Part shown: positions 36,217-46,461 of the stretch, one piece after another
Layout: the number at the start of each line of letters is the position of its first letter
Position numbering within the stretch: the first letter of the stretch is position 1
Assembly: GCA_900073065.1 (NCBI GenBank)
Contig: FJOG01000011.1
Span: forward strand, 946,882 to 1,010,881
Source of the DNA: Phialocephala subalpina
Lineage: Eukaryota > Ascomycota > Leotiomycetes > Helotiales > Mollisiaceae
Reading direction: 5' to 3'
DNA: 64,000 nucleotides
Translations under genes and position numbers: made by a program
Notes under the pieces: generated by a model
What the model was told of the DNA's origin: nothing
Seen by the model: the letters and a program-made list of their open reading frames with translations, nothing else
Databases searched by the model: none

Positions 36217-37262
36217 ATGGCTTCATCCTCAATATCCAGCGTCATGAAAGGCGTCATCATCGAGAAAACAGGCGGAATCGATGTCCTCCAATACAAAACC
36301 GACCTCCCAGTGCCCATTCCCAAAGACGGAGAAGTACTCATCAAAAACGATTTCATCGGCATAAACTTCATAGACGTGTTCGTCTCTCCTCCCATCTCGT
36401 CCATCCCACTAACCTCCCACCCAGAAATTTCCGTTCAGGTCGCTACCCCTTACCTATGCCACATACCCTCGGCGTCGAGGCAGAAGGCACCATCGTCTCA
36501 ATTCCCTCTTCCGGAGAGACGTACGGGTTGAAGCCTGGAGACCGCGTAGCCTGGATCGGATCCGGGGCTTACGCAGAATTCAGCGCAGTCTCAGCATCAA
36601 AAGTCTACCCTCTCCCATCAAGCCTCAAACCCGGAATCGCAGCAGCGTCTCTATCTCAAGGTCTGACCGCCCTCATATTCATTAATAAGTGCTATCATGT
36701 ACAAAAAGGAGACTGGATCCTAGTCCAAGGCGCATCTGGAGGTGTGGGATTATGGCTTTGTCAATTATTACGTGCTGTAGGCGCGAGGGTTATTGGGACT
36801 GCGAGTTTGGATGAGAAATTGAAATTACCAGCTCAAAATGGAGCCGAGTTTACATTGAACTATACTTCTGGCGGCGTCGTTGAGACAGTTCAAGAACTCA
36901 CAGAAGGCAAGGGGGTCGCAGCCGTCTTCGATTCTGTCGGGGCAGCGACTTTTGATGCAGGATTGAAGAGTCTAGCGAGAGATGGGACGATGGTTAGTAT
37001 TGGGAATACGAGTGGTGCTGTGCCTCCTTTCTCGATTACGGAATTGTCGGCGAAGAATTTGAGGGTTATGAAACCGTCTGTTTTCGGGTATCTTTCTACG
37101 AGAGAGGAGTTTGTGGGTTGGGCGGAGAAGTTGTTTGATTTTGTGGTGAAGGAGGGGATTGATGGGATGGTGTGGAAGACGTATCCTTTGGAGGATGTAG
37201 CAAAGGCGCATGAGGATATGGAGGGGAGGAAGACGAGTGGGAAGTTGTTGTTGAAGGTGTAA
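36217..37262 (+). CDS. Zeta-crystallin-type NADPH:quinone oxidoreductase
   Basis: Two exons, join(36217..36377, 36425..37262), give 332 aa, close to yeast Zta1 (334 aa). The 47-nt intron has a CACTAACC branch site and an unusual GTTCGT donor; the join reads NFIDVNFRSGRYPLP, matching the conserved N[FY]ID..[FY]R.G.Y signature of the family. PHTLGVEAEG and GDRVAWIGSGAYAEF follow. The NADPH-binding motif ASGGVG is at 157-162 within VQGASGGVGLWLCQLL, and DSVGAATFDAGLKSLARDGTMVSIGNTSG is in the Rossmann half. No zinc ligands are present, as expected for the QOR branch of the MDR superfamily. It probably reduces quinones or reactive enones in the cytosol during oxidative stress. Confidence 0.92.
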
Positions 37263-37897
37263 ATGGAAAGGAGGTGGTGTTCGAGAGGATCGTGTACTCA
37301 AATATTTTTCGCTACTCAAACGTTTGGGAGCAGATGGGGACAGAGAAAGATGAGGACAGGCCGAACTGGGAGCTCAGCCCTATGATTGGCGAAGCGTGGG
37401 AACAATCGAAAGCGCGTTCATGGGAGTGCCTTGTTCGTGGATGGCGAAGTCTTCCTGCGCCTCACCACTCTTTCCAGCCCCCAATGTACAGCGCAAACAG
37501 GCACAAACATGTCGAACTCGATACATGCTGAGTGAGCTATTTCCAATCTCAGGATCTTTGCCCGCCTTTTGATGTTCAACTCGAGAGGGTTGAAACCAAT
37601 TCCTCGACCTGCTACGGAATTGCACAACTTAAATCAAGCTTTTCCACCCCTGAAAAGAAGCGAGCTAGCCCTGTTGATCTCTAACCGCATACAGTTTAAC
37701 TTCACGTTTCAATGTCGGCCTGTTGTCCGAACTTGACTTAAACGAGATCAAGGGGGGAAGCGTAGCGCCACAGTGCCGCGACAGTGCATGGTTGGGTCTA
37801 TTTACGTTTCATGTCCAGTTTCTTCCTGCTTTCGTTCTTTCCCAACCTCTTTCTCAGATGTTTCTTCCCCGCGAGCGAGAAGACGGGAATTGAAGCC
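37263..37897. other. Intergenic region, 0.63 kb
   Basis: This is the 3' flank of the quinone oxidoreductase gene and the promoter/leader of the membrane protein gene. The last ~115 bases are open in frame with the next start (in-frame ATGs at 37784 and 37811), which leaves that start open. No separate gene seen. Confidence 0.45.
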
Positions 37898-39365
37898 ATG
37901 GTACGTGTTGACACGAAATACTATGATTTCGTCGGCTCTGATACTGACAACCTTCTAGGCCGTGCAATACCTTCTCTCGGCGCTGGTGCTCGCTAGTCTT
38001 CCATCTAGCGCATTGGCAGCTGTAACGCTGAACTCTTCGACCATCAATATTCTACCTATCAAGATCCAATCTAAAGAGTTAACATTTAACGACTGGATCA
38101 CTCTCTTCACGCTATGCCTCGCTCCTCTTCTCGCCCACATCCTTTCTGGTGTACCAAAAATCGTATATCTTGCGAAAAACAAACCTGATTGGCACCATCA
38201 ATTGGGTCTTTACAATCCCACGACCATATTATGGCGCTACTTCGCCATTGCAGATCGCCGAATGAGGGCCAAGAATTGGAACGCTGCAGATATGTCCGCG
38301 AGTAACGCATATTTCTGGACTCCTCGAGGATGGGATGGATCCGAAGCTATCTCGAGAAAGAGTCGCGAATACTGTGTGACACTACCGGAGACCTCGCACG
38401 CATCAGTCCTCTCAGCTCAATCGATCAAGACTCTCATCATCACTCTACAGGGCGCAAATGCTATCTACGTTCTCATCATCGGCCTCTTTCCAAGCCCCGC
38501 CGCAGCCGATCTCAGCTTCGCAAACACGGCTTCGATTGGCTCCATATTCTTCCCTCTCGCTGTCTTTGGATTGATGAGACTTCTTGCCGCCTTCTGGCTG
38601 ACGGAGGAGTACGTCTATATCAATTGTGAAAATGGGGAGGCAACTACTATTGCATCCCAGAGGTCGCAGTCTGATGGACCAGAGAAGATTCAGCTTGTGC
38701 AAGTTCGTACTCCATCGACGAACGATTTATTGGATATGTCGGATGTATGGAGTGGAGAAGACTTCAAGCCTTCAAGTAACTGGAAGAGCTGGTTGTTCCG
38801 CGGATTCTTCCTTTTGCCAATCATTGGCCTCATCATCCTGTGCCTGTATTACATTATACCGACGAGCAGATCTGGAACTCTGAGCTTACTGACTGCCACC
38901 ACTTTCACGCTGGTACTGTTCTACCTGTTCTTCCTCACCGTCTCTGCCTTCGTCTATGGATATTACTTCATCCGCGGACGCAACACAACGACAGTCCTTC
39001 CCTGCGTCACATCACGCTGGTACCAGATCTATACCGCCTTACTCGGAGCCTTGATGTTGATCTTGGTCGTGATCGCTTCCATCGAGACTCGGAAGTCAGC
39101 GTGCGGGTACTACACAACCTGGCCAGTTGATTACGACCCATGCTCAGGGTTTGCTGTTTCATCGGACTTGAACGCGACTGAAGGTATCTTCGGGCTCGCG
39201 GTCAGAGGAAGTGCTTCCACCACAGGCTTCGAGTTCACCGAACCCAATAATTTCACGAGCGTGGTGTTTTTCAATGGGGTGTGTAGTAAGACTGGGAATC
39301 CTACCGGGATTCAGGAAATCCAGGTCGTTGGGAACTTCACTCCATTTAGATTTACATCTGGATAA
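37898..39365 (+). CDS. Multi-pass membrane protein of unknown function
   Basis: The preferred CDS is join(37898..37900, 37959..39365), 469 aa, in which a 58-nt intron directly follows the ATG. The product then starts MAVQYLLSALVLASLPSSALA, a good signal peptide. In-frame ATGs upstream (37784, 37811) would give longer N-termini. About six TM segments follow: FNDWITLFTLCLAPLLAHIL, IKTLIITLQGANAIYVLIIG, SIFFPLAVFGLMRLLAAF, FFLLPIIGLIILCLYYII, LVLFYLFFLTVSAFVYGYYF and TALLGALMLILVVIAS. A cysteine-containing, N-glycosylated C-terminal domain (CGYYTTWPVDYDPCSGF...NGVCSK) ends the protein. I recognise no named family; it resembles uncharacterised fungal integral membrane proteins. Confidence 0.82.
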
Positions 39366-39819
39366 AAAGAACTAGGAGCTTTTGAATCAATCATTCCGAC
39401 CCAGCATATTCTGATGAATCTTCTTGCCAAGTGTATGCTTGAAGGAACTGTGAATATCTATCCTCGCCCTAGATCATTTGGCCATGAAAAGTCCTTAAGC
39501 TGGAGGGATAATCAACTCGGTTCGAAAACAGGGCCAAGCTCGCTAAACCCCTCATTCGAAGTCGAGCTGCCACTACATATTCATACAACCCAATCACCCT
39601 CGGCGAAGCCCTTTCCATTTTAGATGCATCAAAGATACAGCCCTCATTGTCCCAGGACTTCAGTAACATCATCCCCCCCCCATCCCCCCTGACACACTCA
39701 ACCTCCCTTGTGCGCTCAAGTGAATCTCTCCACGTGATCCCCACCAAAGATCTTACAGACCCGAACCGTTCACATCACAGCCGTTCGAGAGCCAGACATC
39801 CCGAATTTCCCATCGTCTA

Positions 39820-39978
39820 TATAGATTTAAATAAGCAGAATTTGAACCAATCAGAAATAAAGACCTCTTGGTGTAATGGTAGCATGTCGTGTACCGTCCG
39901 GCCGTTATTTATTGGGCAGTACCAAAGGAGGCTGTTCGATTCAGTCAGAGGTTAAGAACACACAAACACTATTTTTTT
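39820..39978 (+). pseudogene. Degenerate tRNA-derived repeat, copy 1
   Basis: A tRNA-like unit lies at 39862-39954. The acceptor ends GACCTCT and AGAGGTT can pair (with one G-U). The D-arm has an A-box-like TGGTGTAATGG, and the T-arm stem GGCTG/CAGTC encloses TTCGATT. The middle is longer than a normal anticodon arm and I cannot fold a clean one; an intron or an insertion is possible. A run of seven T (39972-39978) follows, as in a Pol III terminator. The 42-nt 5' flank is closely similar to that of copy 2, so the duplicated unit is larger than the tRNA. Confidence 0.45.
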
Positions 39979-40137
39979 GCCTTTCGGAAGTTCTTCTTTT
40001 GCAGCTTGATTTTTGAATTTTAGTTCGCGTGGGCAAGCAAGTCTGCTTGAGAATGCGAAGGTGAATCATTCTAGATGAGAAAGCTCACAAGCTTTCACCG
40101 TTCGGAAGCCAGCCAACCGCGGGCTTGATATTATCTT

Positions 40138-40259
40138 TATAGATTCAAATAAGCGGATTTTTGAACCAATCAAATACAAAGATCTCTTGATTTAACGGCA
40201 ACACGTTCCCCACCTGTCAGGTGGCGAGAATACTAGTGGTTCGACTCCATCAGAGGTCA
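40138..40259 (+). pseudogene. Degenerate tRNA-derived repeat, copy 2 (tRNA-Asp-like)
   Basis: The tRNA-like unit is 40181-40259. The acceptor pairs GATCTCT with AGAGGTC, the B-box GGTTCGACTCC is perfect, and the anticodon loop CTGTCAG would give a GTC (Asp) anticodon. The D-stem is broken (ATTT where copy 1 has GTGT) and the T-stem has a mismatch, so it is probably not a functional tRNA. It shares its 5' flank (TATAGATTyAAATAAGCrGA... and GAACCAATCA) with copy 1, about 318 bp away. It could be a relic of a tRNA duplication or a tRNA-derived SINE. Confidence 0.45.
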
Positions 40260-41000
40260 GCAATCAAAAGCTGTTTCAATCTTTCTTTTACCTTTTGCTT
40301 CGCATTGCAAAGCCTTCTTTTGGGTATATTTTATTGCATTGTCTTATGTTTTTTCGTTGCAGGTATTGAATTCGCTTGAGAACGTGTGATGAGTGCCCCT
40401 CTATCGAGCTTGCCGACTTCGTACCTCGACTTTGCTGAGAGATCGGAGTCGGAAATAAGCTCTAGTGTAGCATATCAGCGACCAGCAGCCTCTCAGTGTT
40501 TATTCATGTGCTGAATCCAGGACAGATAATTAGACTTGCAATTCGAGATGCTTAATAACCAGGATCAAGCACAGAACACATCGGACTTCGAGTCTCCGAC
40601 CTGAAACAGTCGCTTCCTTTACTCAAATAGGCCGAATTTCCTAATGGGGATGTCTGAAAAAAAAGTCCCATAGTAACCTAGACCGCTATTAGTATTAGAA
40701 TAGAATATAACTCAAAACAAGCGTTGTTTTATGATATTAGTAATATAAGAAAGAAGGAGAAAAGGAAGAAGATAAGAATAAGAAGAGACAGAAAGTATTG
40801 CTATCCCTACCGTCCCCAAAGGTCTAATTCCCTTAAAATTGAAGATATATTTCAAAGAACTTATACTTATCTCACTATAAAAAGCAACCCGAGTCAAAAG
40901 GACGTACTTCTAATAATAGAAATCACACAATAGAACTTAGAAGCTGGGAAGCGTATAGAGCGGAGCTGTAAAGGGTGTTTAAACACAAGGTGTTTCACTT

Positions 41001-41088
41001 TTTAAGGCTTACTCTTTCTCTAAAAGGCTCACTCCCTCTCCAGAAGGCTTACTCCCTCCCTAAAAGGCTGGCTCCAGAAGGCCCACTC
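41001..41088 (+). repeat. Degenerate ~20-bp tandem repeat
   Basis: Five imperfect units occur in a row, alternating in their first bases (TAAAAGGCT... and CAGAAGGCT...) and ending in ACTCCCTC-like sequence: units at about 41001-41019, 41020-41039, 41040-41059, 41060-41073 (short) and 41074-41088 (short). It is not coding and lies just before the HET-domain gene. Confidence 0.65.
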
Positions 41089-41601
41089 CATTGTCTCCCC
41101 GTTTCCGCTCCCACACTACCCCGGCCCGACTAGTTGATCCCCTTCTTCTTCGTTTGTCAGTTGCATGGTAAAGACTGCATTGGTGGTGAAAAGGGCTACA
41201 GAAGGGCTATATATACACAGAGAGCAGGGGTACCCCTAACCCGGAGGACCCCGAAACAGGTTGCAATGAGTCATCTATATGATGACTCCTCAACTGACAT
41301 CGTTGAAACTCGAGCTGGAAGGGAGCCGCAACTTCATCAATCGATGAACTTGCAAACTTGACTTCAATGTCAGCATTCACCATAATTTCGAATCCAAATT
41401 CCCCGTTACCACCAGCTTCAGCAAACCACCTTTCATGCTGGAAAGGAGGTCGATGCAAGGCTGAATGATTCCGGTCTAGCTTGAAAAGAATCAGCATGGG
41501 TATCGGCCCATTCACAGCCTCATTCCTTTTTCTTGCGACTTCATAAATTGTCAGAGTCTGAGCAAATAACAGTTGTCATTCAACAACTGCAGATACTCGA
41601 A

Positions 41602-43710
41602 ATGATCTGTGAAATCTGCTATGTCAAATTACGTGGACAGCTGGGACCCTTGTCGTTCGGCACGTACGATGTGCAATTCGACCATCACACCAGCAGGCTG
41701 CAGCTCGAAAAGTCGGCGAGTGTAGGATGTTATATTTGTCGAGGGATACTACGCCAGTTGATGTCGCTCGCGAAAGCAAATCCGAGATGGCGTGCAATAC
41801 TTCGGAAGTGTGTCTGGGGTCGTCTGAACGAGATGATGTTGAATCGAGAGAAGTTTTGGGTTCATGCTTGTCTGGCAAAGATTAATGGCATTGACGGATC
41901 CTATCGTCTTGATTTTAAGCTGAATGGGAATGATAGCATAGGAACTTTTGTTTTGTTGCCAACAAGTGAGTGGATGTCATTTCGAGGAAAGTGCGAGATC
42001 TAACCAAGGTATGAAGGCAGCGTGCTAGCTGGTTTATCCGACATGAGAATAGGCCACCTGGCCGAGACTTGGATTGACACTTGCATTTCGGAGCATACGA
42101 AATGCGGCGGTGCGAGGTCAAGCATAATCGGCAAACCTTGGTATCCCACACGTCTAATCGAGCTGGGCAAATGGGGAGACGTAAAGCTAGTGTCCACCAG
42201 AGGCCGAGCCCCAGACGAGTCACAGATTGAGGGTTATTATGTCACCTTGAGTCACCGATGGGGTAAAGCGAAATTCAAGTGCCTCGCCAAGGATAATCTT
42301 TCAGAGTTCCAACGAGGAATAAGTCTAGAGTCGCTACCTCGCACCTTTCGGGATGCCATACGCTTCTCGCGTGGACTGTACAAGGTCCAATACATCTGGA
42401 TTGATTCGCTCTGCATTATGCAGGGCGACAAAGAAGACTGGATTAATGAATCAGCAGAGATGTACAAAGTGTACAACAATTCATATTGCAACCTCTCCGC
42501 AACTGCCGCAGAGGATAGCGAGCAAGGACTGTTCTTGGATCGGAAGTCACACTGGGAATGCGAATTCAACCTCAACGTATCGTCTATTCCAGGACGAATA
42601 GTCTCCGATCCTCTTGTTGAACCCTGCCGAGTTCAAGATGTGATGTTTTGGGAGCGAGATGTGGACAATGCACCCGTCAATACACGTGGATGGGTGTTGC
42701 AAGAACGACTCATGGCTCCTCGAGTTCTCCACTTCTGCCGAGATCAAGTAGCATGGGAATGCAATGAGCTAGAAGCGTCCGAGAACTTCCCACACGGGAT
42801 CCCAAAATTTCGTCTCAGGTTTGGCGACATTGTACACAAACCTGGATTCAAAAGAGTAATGGCGGCCCAGTATCCATTCTCCGATTCTGCCGGCGATGAG
42901 CACCAACCTTCCGAATCCTATTCTGAGAGAGAACGTTGGAAAGAGATAGTAAGGGTGTACTCTAAGATGCAACTCACCGATCCAGGCGATAAAGTCATTG
43001 CTCTCTCTGGCATTGCTAAAGTAATGTCTGAACGAATCGGTGACACCTACATTGTAGGTATGTGGAAGAAAGATCTGGCTAGTCAACTTCTCTGGTATGT
43101 CAATCCAGTATGGGAAAACGGAAGGTTCTCGCATCCTTCAAAACGTCCCGGTCTCTATCGCGCTCCTTCATTTTCCTGGCTGGCGGTAGATGCAGAACAA
43201 GGTGTCATCCCGGGCGATAGCCGCGATGAAGGTCTTTTGTTCCAGATCATAGAGATAGACATCAGACTGTCAACGGACAATGAATTTGGACTGGTCGAGG
43301 ATGGTGGCCATCTCAAGGTTGTTGGGTATCTGAAAAAGATTCAGATGGCCGAATATATTATCAACGGGGTATCTCGGTTTCGCTGGTACTTGAAAAGGGA
43401 TTATTCTTCTCCGACGTTTTCTCTTGTTACGTTTTCTCTTGTCTACTTGGACAGCCCCGCCGATGACCGTGGTATTCTAGGCCCTGATGGACGCCTTTAC
43501 TGCTTACCAGCACTCAAGAATCGTGAAGGGTACACAGTCTGCCTGTTGCTGCAGCGTAGCAAAGGGGAACCAAGCAAGTTCAGTCGCGTTGGCCTGACGA
43601 AGATACCACCATACGAAGACACTCGAACTCTTTCAATGTTGTCTGGCGACGAAGAATTGTATGCCGATTGGGATGCAACAACGGAACAACATTCTATCTA
43701 TGTTGTTTGA
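41602..43710 (+). CDS. HET-domain (heterokaryon incompatibility) protein
   Basis: Two exons, join(41602..41965, 42017..43710), give 685 aa. The 51-nt intron has a GTGAGT donor, a CTAACC branch site and a GAAG acceptor. The N-terminal 120 residues contain CEIC and CYIC pairs, a possible small metal-binding or disulphide module often seen before HET domains. The HET domain starts at about residue 195 with YVTLSHRWG (196-204), followed by YIWIDSLCIMQGDKEDW (about 247-263) and NTRGWVLQERLMAPRVLHF (343 onward), the three family signatures. The C-terminal ~300 residues are divergent and probably confer specificity. HET proteins can trigger programmed cell death when incompatible strains fuse or a trigger is sensed. 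It neighbours a repeat-rich island. Confidence 0.92.
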
Positions 43711-44752
43711 CCGAGCACTGAGGACAAGAATATCGAAAATCAGGTGGGGAGATGGACGTGATTTAGTAGCTGGTGACAAAGGCAAGCGACATCCAGCAGC
43801 ACCTTCCAAAGATCAGAAGAGCAAGACGGCCAGCGAGAGACCTCTACATGGGAAAAACTGGATGAAAGCAAGATTGAAGTTAAGGATCGCGTAGCAAAGT
43901 ACGCCGGATTGGGAGGATGAAGATTGCGACAGCCGATGTTGCTCGAGGTGAAGATCCAAACCAAGTGATAGAGTTGGGAGAGCGAGGTGCAGCCATCACG
44001 ACATCTTGACGCGACGCGGCAAACACCAGGCGCAGCGATTGCGACGAGGAGGAGTGCTTTGTTAAGTGGATGAGGGGAGAAGAGAGGCAGGAACTACCAT
44101 GCAAAACACCAACGTCGGAGGAATGCTAAGAAAATGGAATAGCAAGCACGATGTGATGATAAGAGTGCAGCAAATTCTCGGTGGGCAAGATTGAGAAAGT
44201 ACTCCACTTAGGGGAGCAGCGATTCCATCACACCGAGGCCCTCGTAGCCTCGTTCCAGTCTCGAGTCTGAACAGATGTTTTGTCTTCGAAGATCAGTTCT
44301 CGATAACCTTTCAATTCCTGTCCAATTTTACCGAACATATGACAAGCAATGAGAAATGCACCTTGAAATTCACAGAAATAATGGTGTGATGTATGATGTC
44401 GGATCTGTTACAGTAACGGGAAGTGGAACGCCATGTCCGGCGCCACCTGCAGCCTCATCCGACTTTCGTGCATCAACTTGCTCCGCCACGATGTGAAGCA
44501 CAGCCTTCTCCCACCGTTCCAAACCCTTATGAAGAAGGTTTCAATCACTGGAGCCTGGCAGATAACTTTCTCCAGAAGGGCAAAATACGAAAATAAGTTG
44601 AAAGTACTAGCTCACTCGACACAAGCTACAACAAAACTTCGAACATCTCAACAACACAGGGACAACAGTGGCAGAATTCAAGGACCACGCCATTCTCAGT
44701 GGGACTTGACGCATTTGCATCTATGTAGAAGCATTTTCGATATCAGAGAGCC
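43711..44752. other. Intergenic region, 1.0 kb
   Basis: No gene that I can support. Short frames on both strands, for example plus 44433-44752 running up to the next gene, read as leader or chance frames. Confidence 0.45.
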
Positions 44753-45631
44753 ATGGACACTTTCATGGCAACTTGCCATCGTCTGCTTGGTCAGCGTCTA
44801 TCGAACCCCGCCTCACCAAATCAAGCGGAAGATTCTGATACCCCACCTTTCAACTTCCTTGCCCTTCCTCTAGATCTCAGACTCGAGATTTATATATGCA
44901 TCAACGACAGATATACTTCACGCCCCTGGGAAAGCCCACTCTATCCCTTTCTCTCCGTCAACCAGCAAGTCCGAGTCGAAGTTGGGCAAATCTTTTACCG
45001 AGCATCTGGATTCGTCTTTACATCCCCATCTCGATGCATGTCTTTCCTCAACATAACGGCGACCCATCTGCATTTGCTTAACTCCCTCACAATTTCGGTG
45101 CCCGATGGGGACACTCACTCTCTTGAGCCAATTTTCCGGAAATTAGTGGAGGCTAATGCTCCTGTGGATACTCTAGTTCTAGACCTCCAGTGTCGTGCAT
45201 CGAAACATTCCAAATCAGGAGAATGGGGTTTAGTCCGCGAAGAAGTGGGAGCAGTTGCACTGAGTGAAGCACGAGAGCGAGCACAGAACCTAGAAAAAAT
45301 ATACGAAAGAAGTGTAAGGCACAAGACAGACATCTCAGAAGGTGCGAGCTTTGCCGAGGATCCTCGTGGGTTATGGCTTGGGAAGCTCGAGACTGTCAGA
45401 TTTCTATCGATTGATGGAAACCCTTTCGGAGATTGGAAAACAGAGTTCGAGCTTGGAGTGTTGACGGTACATGCGAGAATGTTTGAGATCGCGAAGACTG
45501 AAGGACAAATGACTTTGCAAAAACCTGCATGGTATGGACGTTGGGGAGATTGGTATTGGTTTGGAAGTGCTGAGTTGGTGAAGAGGAATTCATTGCCGGA
45601 AAGTATGTTGTCTTTGATTTCAGTGATGTGA
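44753..45631 (+). CDS. F-box-like protein
   Basis: A single exon of 292 aa beginning MDTFMATCHRLL. Residues ~34-75 carry the fungal F-box-like core FLALPLDLRLEIYICI...FLSVNQQVRVEVGQIFYRASGFVF, where LPxDLRLEIY and SVNxQ(V/I)RxE are the recurring features. The remainder is variable and predicted helical and contains WYGRWGDWYWFGSAE near the C-terminus. Members of these expanded fungal families are uncharacterised; recruitment of substrates to an SCF ubiquitin ligase is the default guess by analogy. It shares the same core pattern with the gene at 50778-52082. Confidence 0.75.
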   Translation: MDTFMATCHRLLGQRLSNPASPNQAEDSDTPPFNFLALPLDLRLEIYICINDRYTSRPWESPLYPFLSVNQQVRVEVGQIFYRASGFVFTSPSRCMSFLNITATHLHLLNSLTISVPDGDTHSLEPIFRKLVEANAPVDTLVLDLQCRASKHSKSGEWGLVREEVGAVALSEARERAQNLEKIYERSVRHKTDISEGASFAEDPRGLWLGKLETVRFLSIDGNPFGDWKTEFELGVLTVHARMFEIAKTEGQMTLQKPAWYGRWGDWYWFGSAELVKRNSLPESMLSLISVM

Positions 45632-45891
45632 GGAGCCCTCCGCAATGCTGACTGCGGATGGCTATATAGATAAATTCAAACGCAGCTGAATACGTACCTC
45701 GATGTGTATTTCCACTTCATGTAAAAACGAGTGTATACTACCCAGCTTCTTTACCGAAGGCATGCAGACTCATACCACAGCCACAGCCAATCATCGTTTT
45801 CCCCTTCCCTCTTAACACAGTTCTATTCCAAAGATCCAAAAAGAAATCCTCCTTCCCAGTCTCAACAGAGGCTCAGCTGGGCCTGTGACCC

Positions 45892-46461
45892 TCAAGTACA
45901 AATTGCCGTCCCCGTCAAACACTTTCCCACAATCTCATGACTCGCACTGTCATCCCAGCCAAACCAACTCGCCTCATAAGCCCGACACTTAGCGTCCATC
46001 TGTCCCAACGCATATCTCACATCCGCATTATTCAGATTCCCGCATCCGGTCAACTGATCGATACAGTAGTATACCAGAACACCATTATAGATGTATCCGA
46101 ACCAGTTGTTGTGTCCGGAGGGACTGGGAGAACAGAGGTCGTGGCCGCCGCCAGCCCAGTTGGTGAGTGAGTCGGCGGCTTTGTCGACGCCGGTATGGTC
46201 GAGGTTGGTTCCCCAACAGTCAACGCGGCGTTTGGCAATCTTGGCGGATCGTGCCAGACGCTCGGAAGTCGAGATGGTGGAGTTGGAGTTGGAGGTGATG
46301 ATGGCGGGGAGGGTAGGGTCTGAGAGGGAGGTTGTAATTACTGTTCCGTCGTCTTGGAGGCCCGAGGTCCAAAGTCCGTTGGGAAGGTCGAGGGGAACTA
46401 GGATGGCTGAGGAGAGAGATGCTAAGGCAAGGAGGAGGGGAGTGAGGATTAAGAGATGCAT
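45892..46461 (-). CDS. Small secreted cysteine-containing protein, effector candidate
   Basis: A single exon of 189 aa. It starts with a strong signal peptide (MHLLILTPLLLALASLSSA), then a proline/serine/threonine-rich segment (~residues 20-75) that ends in a dibasic IAKRRV site (77-79), a likely Kex2-type cleavage point. The rest (~110 aa) has seven cysteines (CWG, DLCSP, YYC, TGCG, AKC, GKC, AIC), many aromatic residues and GYIYNGVLVYYCID. Size, secretion signal, pro-region and cysteines fit fungal effector-like or host-interaction proteins, but I recognise no named family. Its stop is convergent with the F-box-like gene upstream. Confidence 0.82.
   Translation of the reverse strand: MHLLILTPLLLALASLSSAILVPLDLPNGLWTSGLQDDGTVITTSLSDPTLPAIITSNSNSTISTSERLARSAKIAKRRVDCWGTNLDHTGVDKAADSLTNWAGGGHDLCSPSPSGHNNWFGYIYNGVLVYYCIDQLTGCGNLNNADVRYALGQMDAKCRAYEASWFGWDDSASHEIVGKCLTGTAICT

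Larger units (their letters stand above)
39366..41601. other. Gene-poor repeat-rich island
   Basis: About 2.2 kb without a protein gene. It holds two degenerate tRNA-derived repeats (39820-39954 and 40138-40259), an AT-rich segment (about 40640-40935) that includes a purine-rich run near 40745-40795, and a degenerate 20-bp tandem repeat (41001-41088). A C-run lies at about 39673-39690. The region separates core genes on the left from the accessory HET/F-box genes on the right. Confidence 0.6.
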
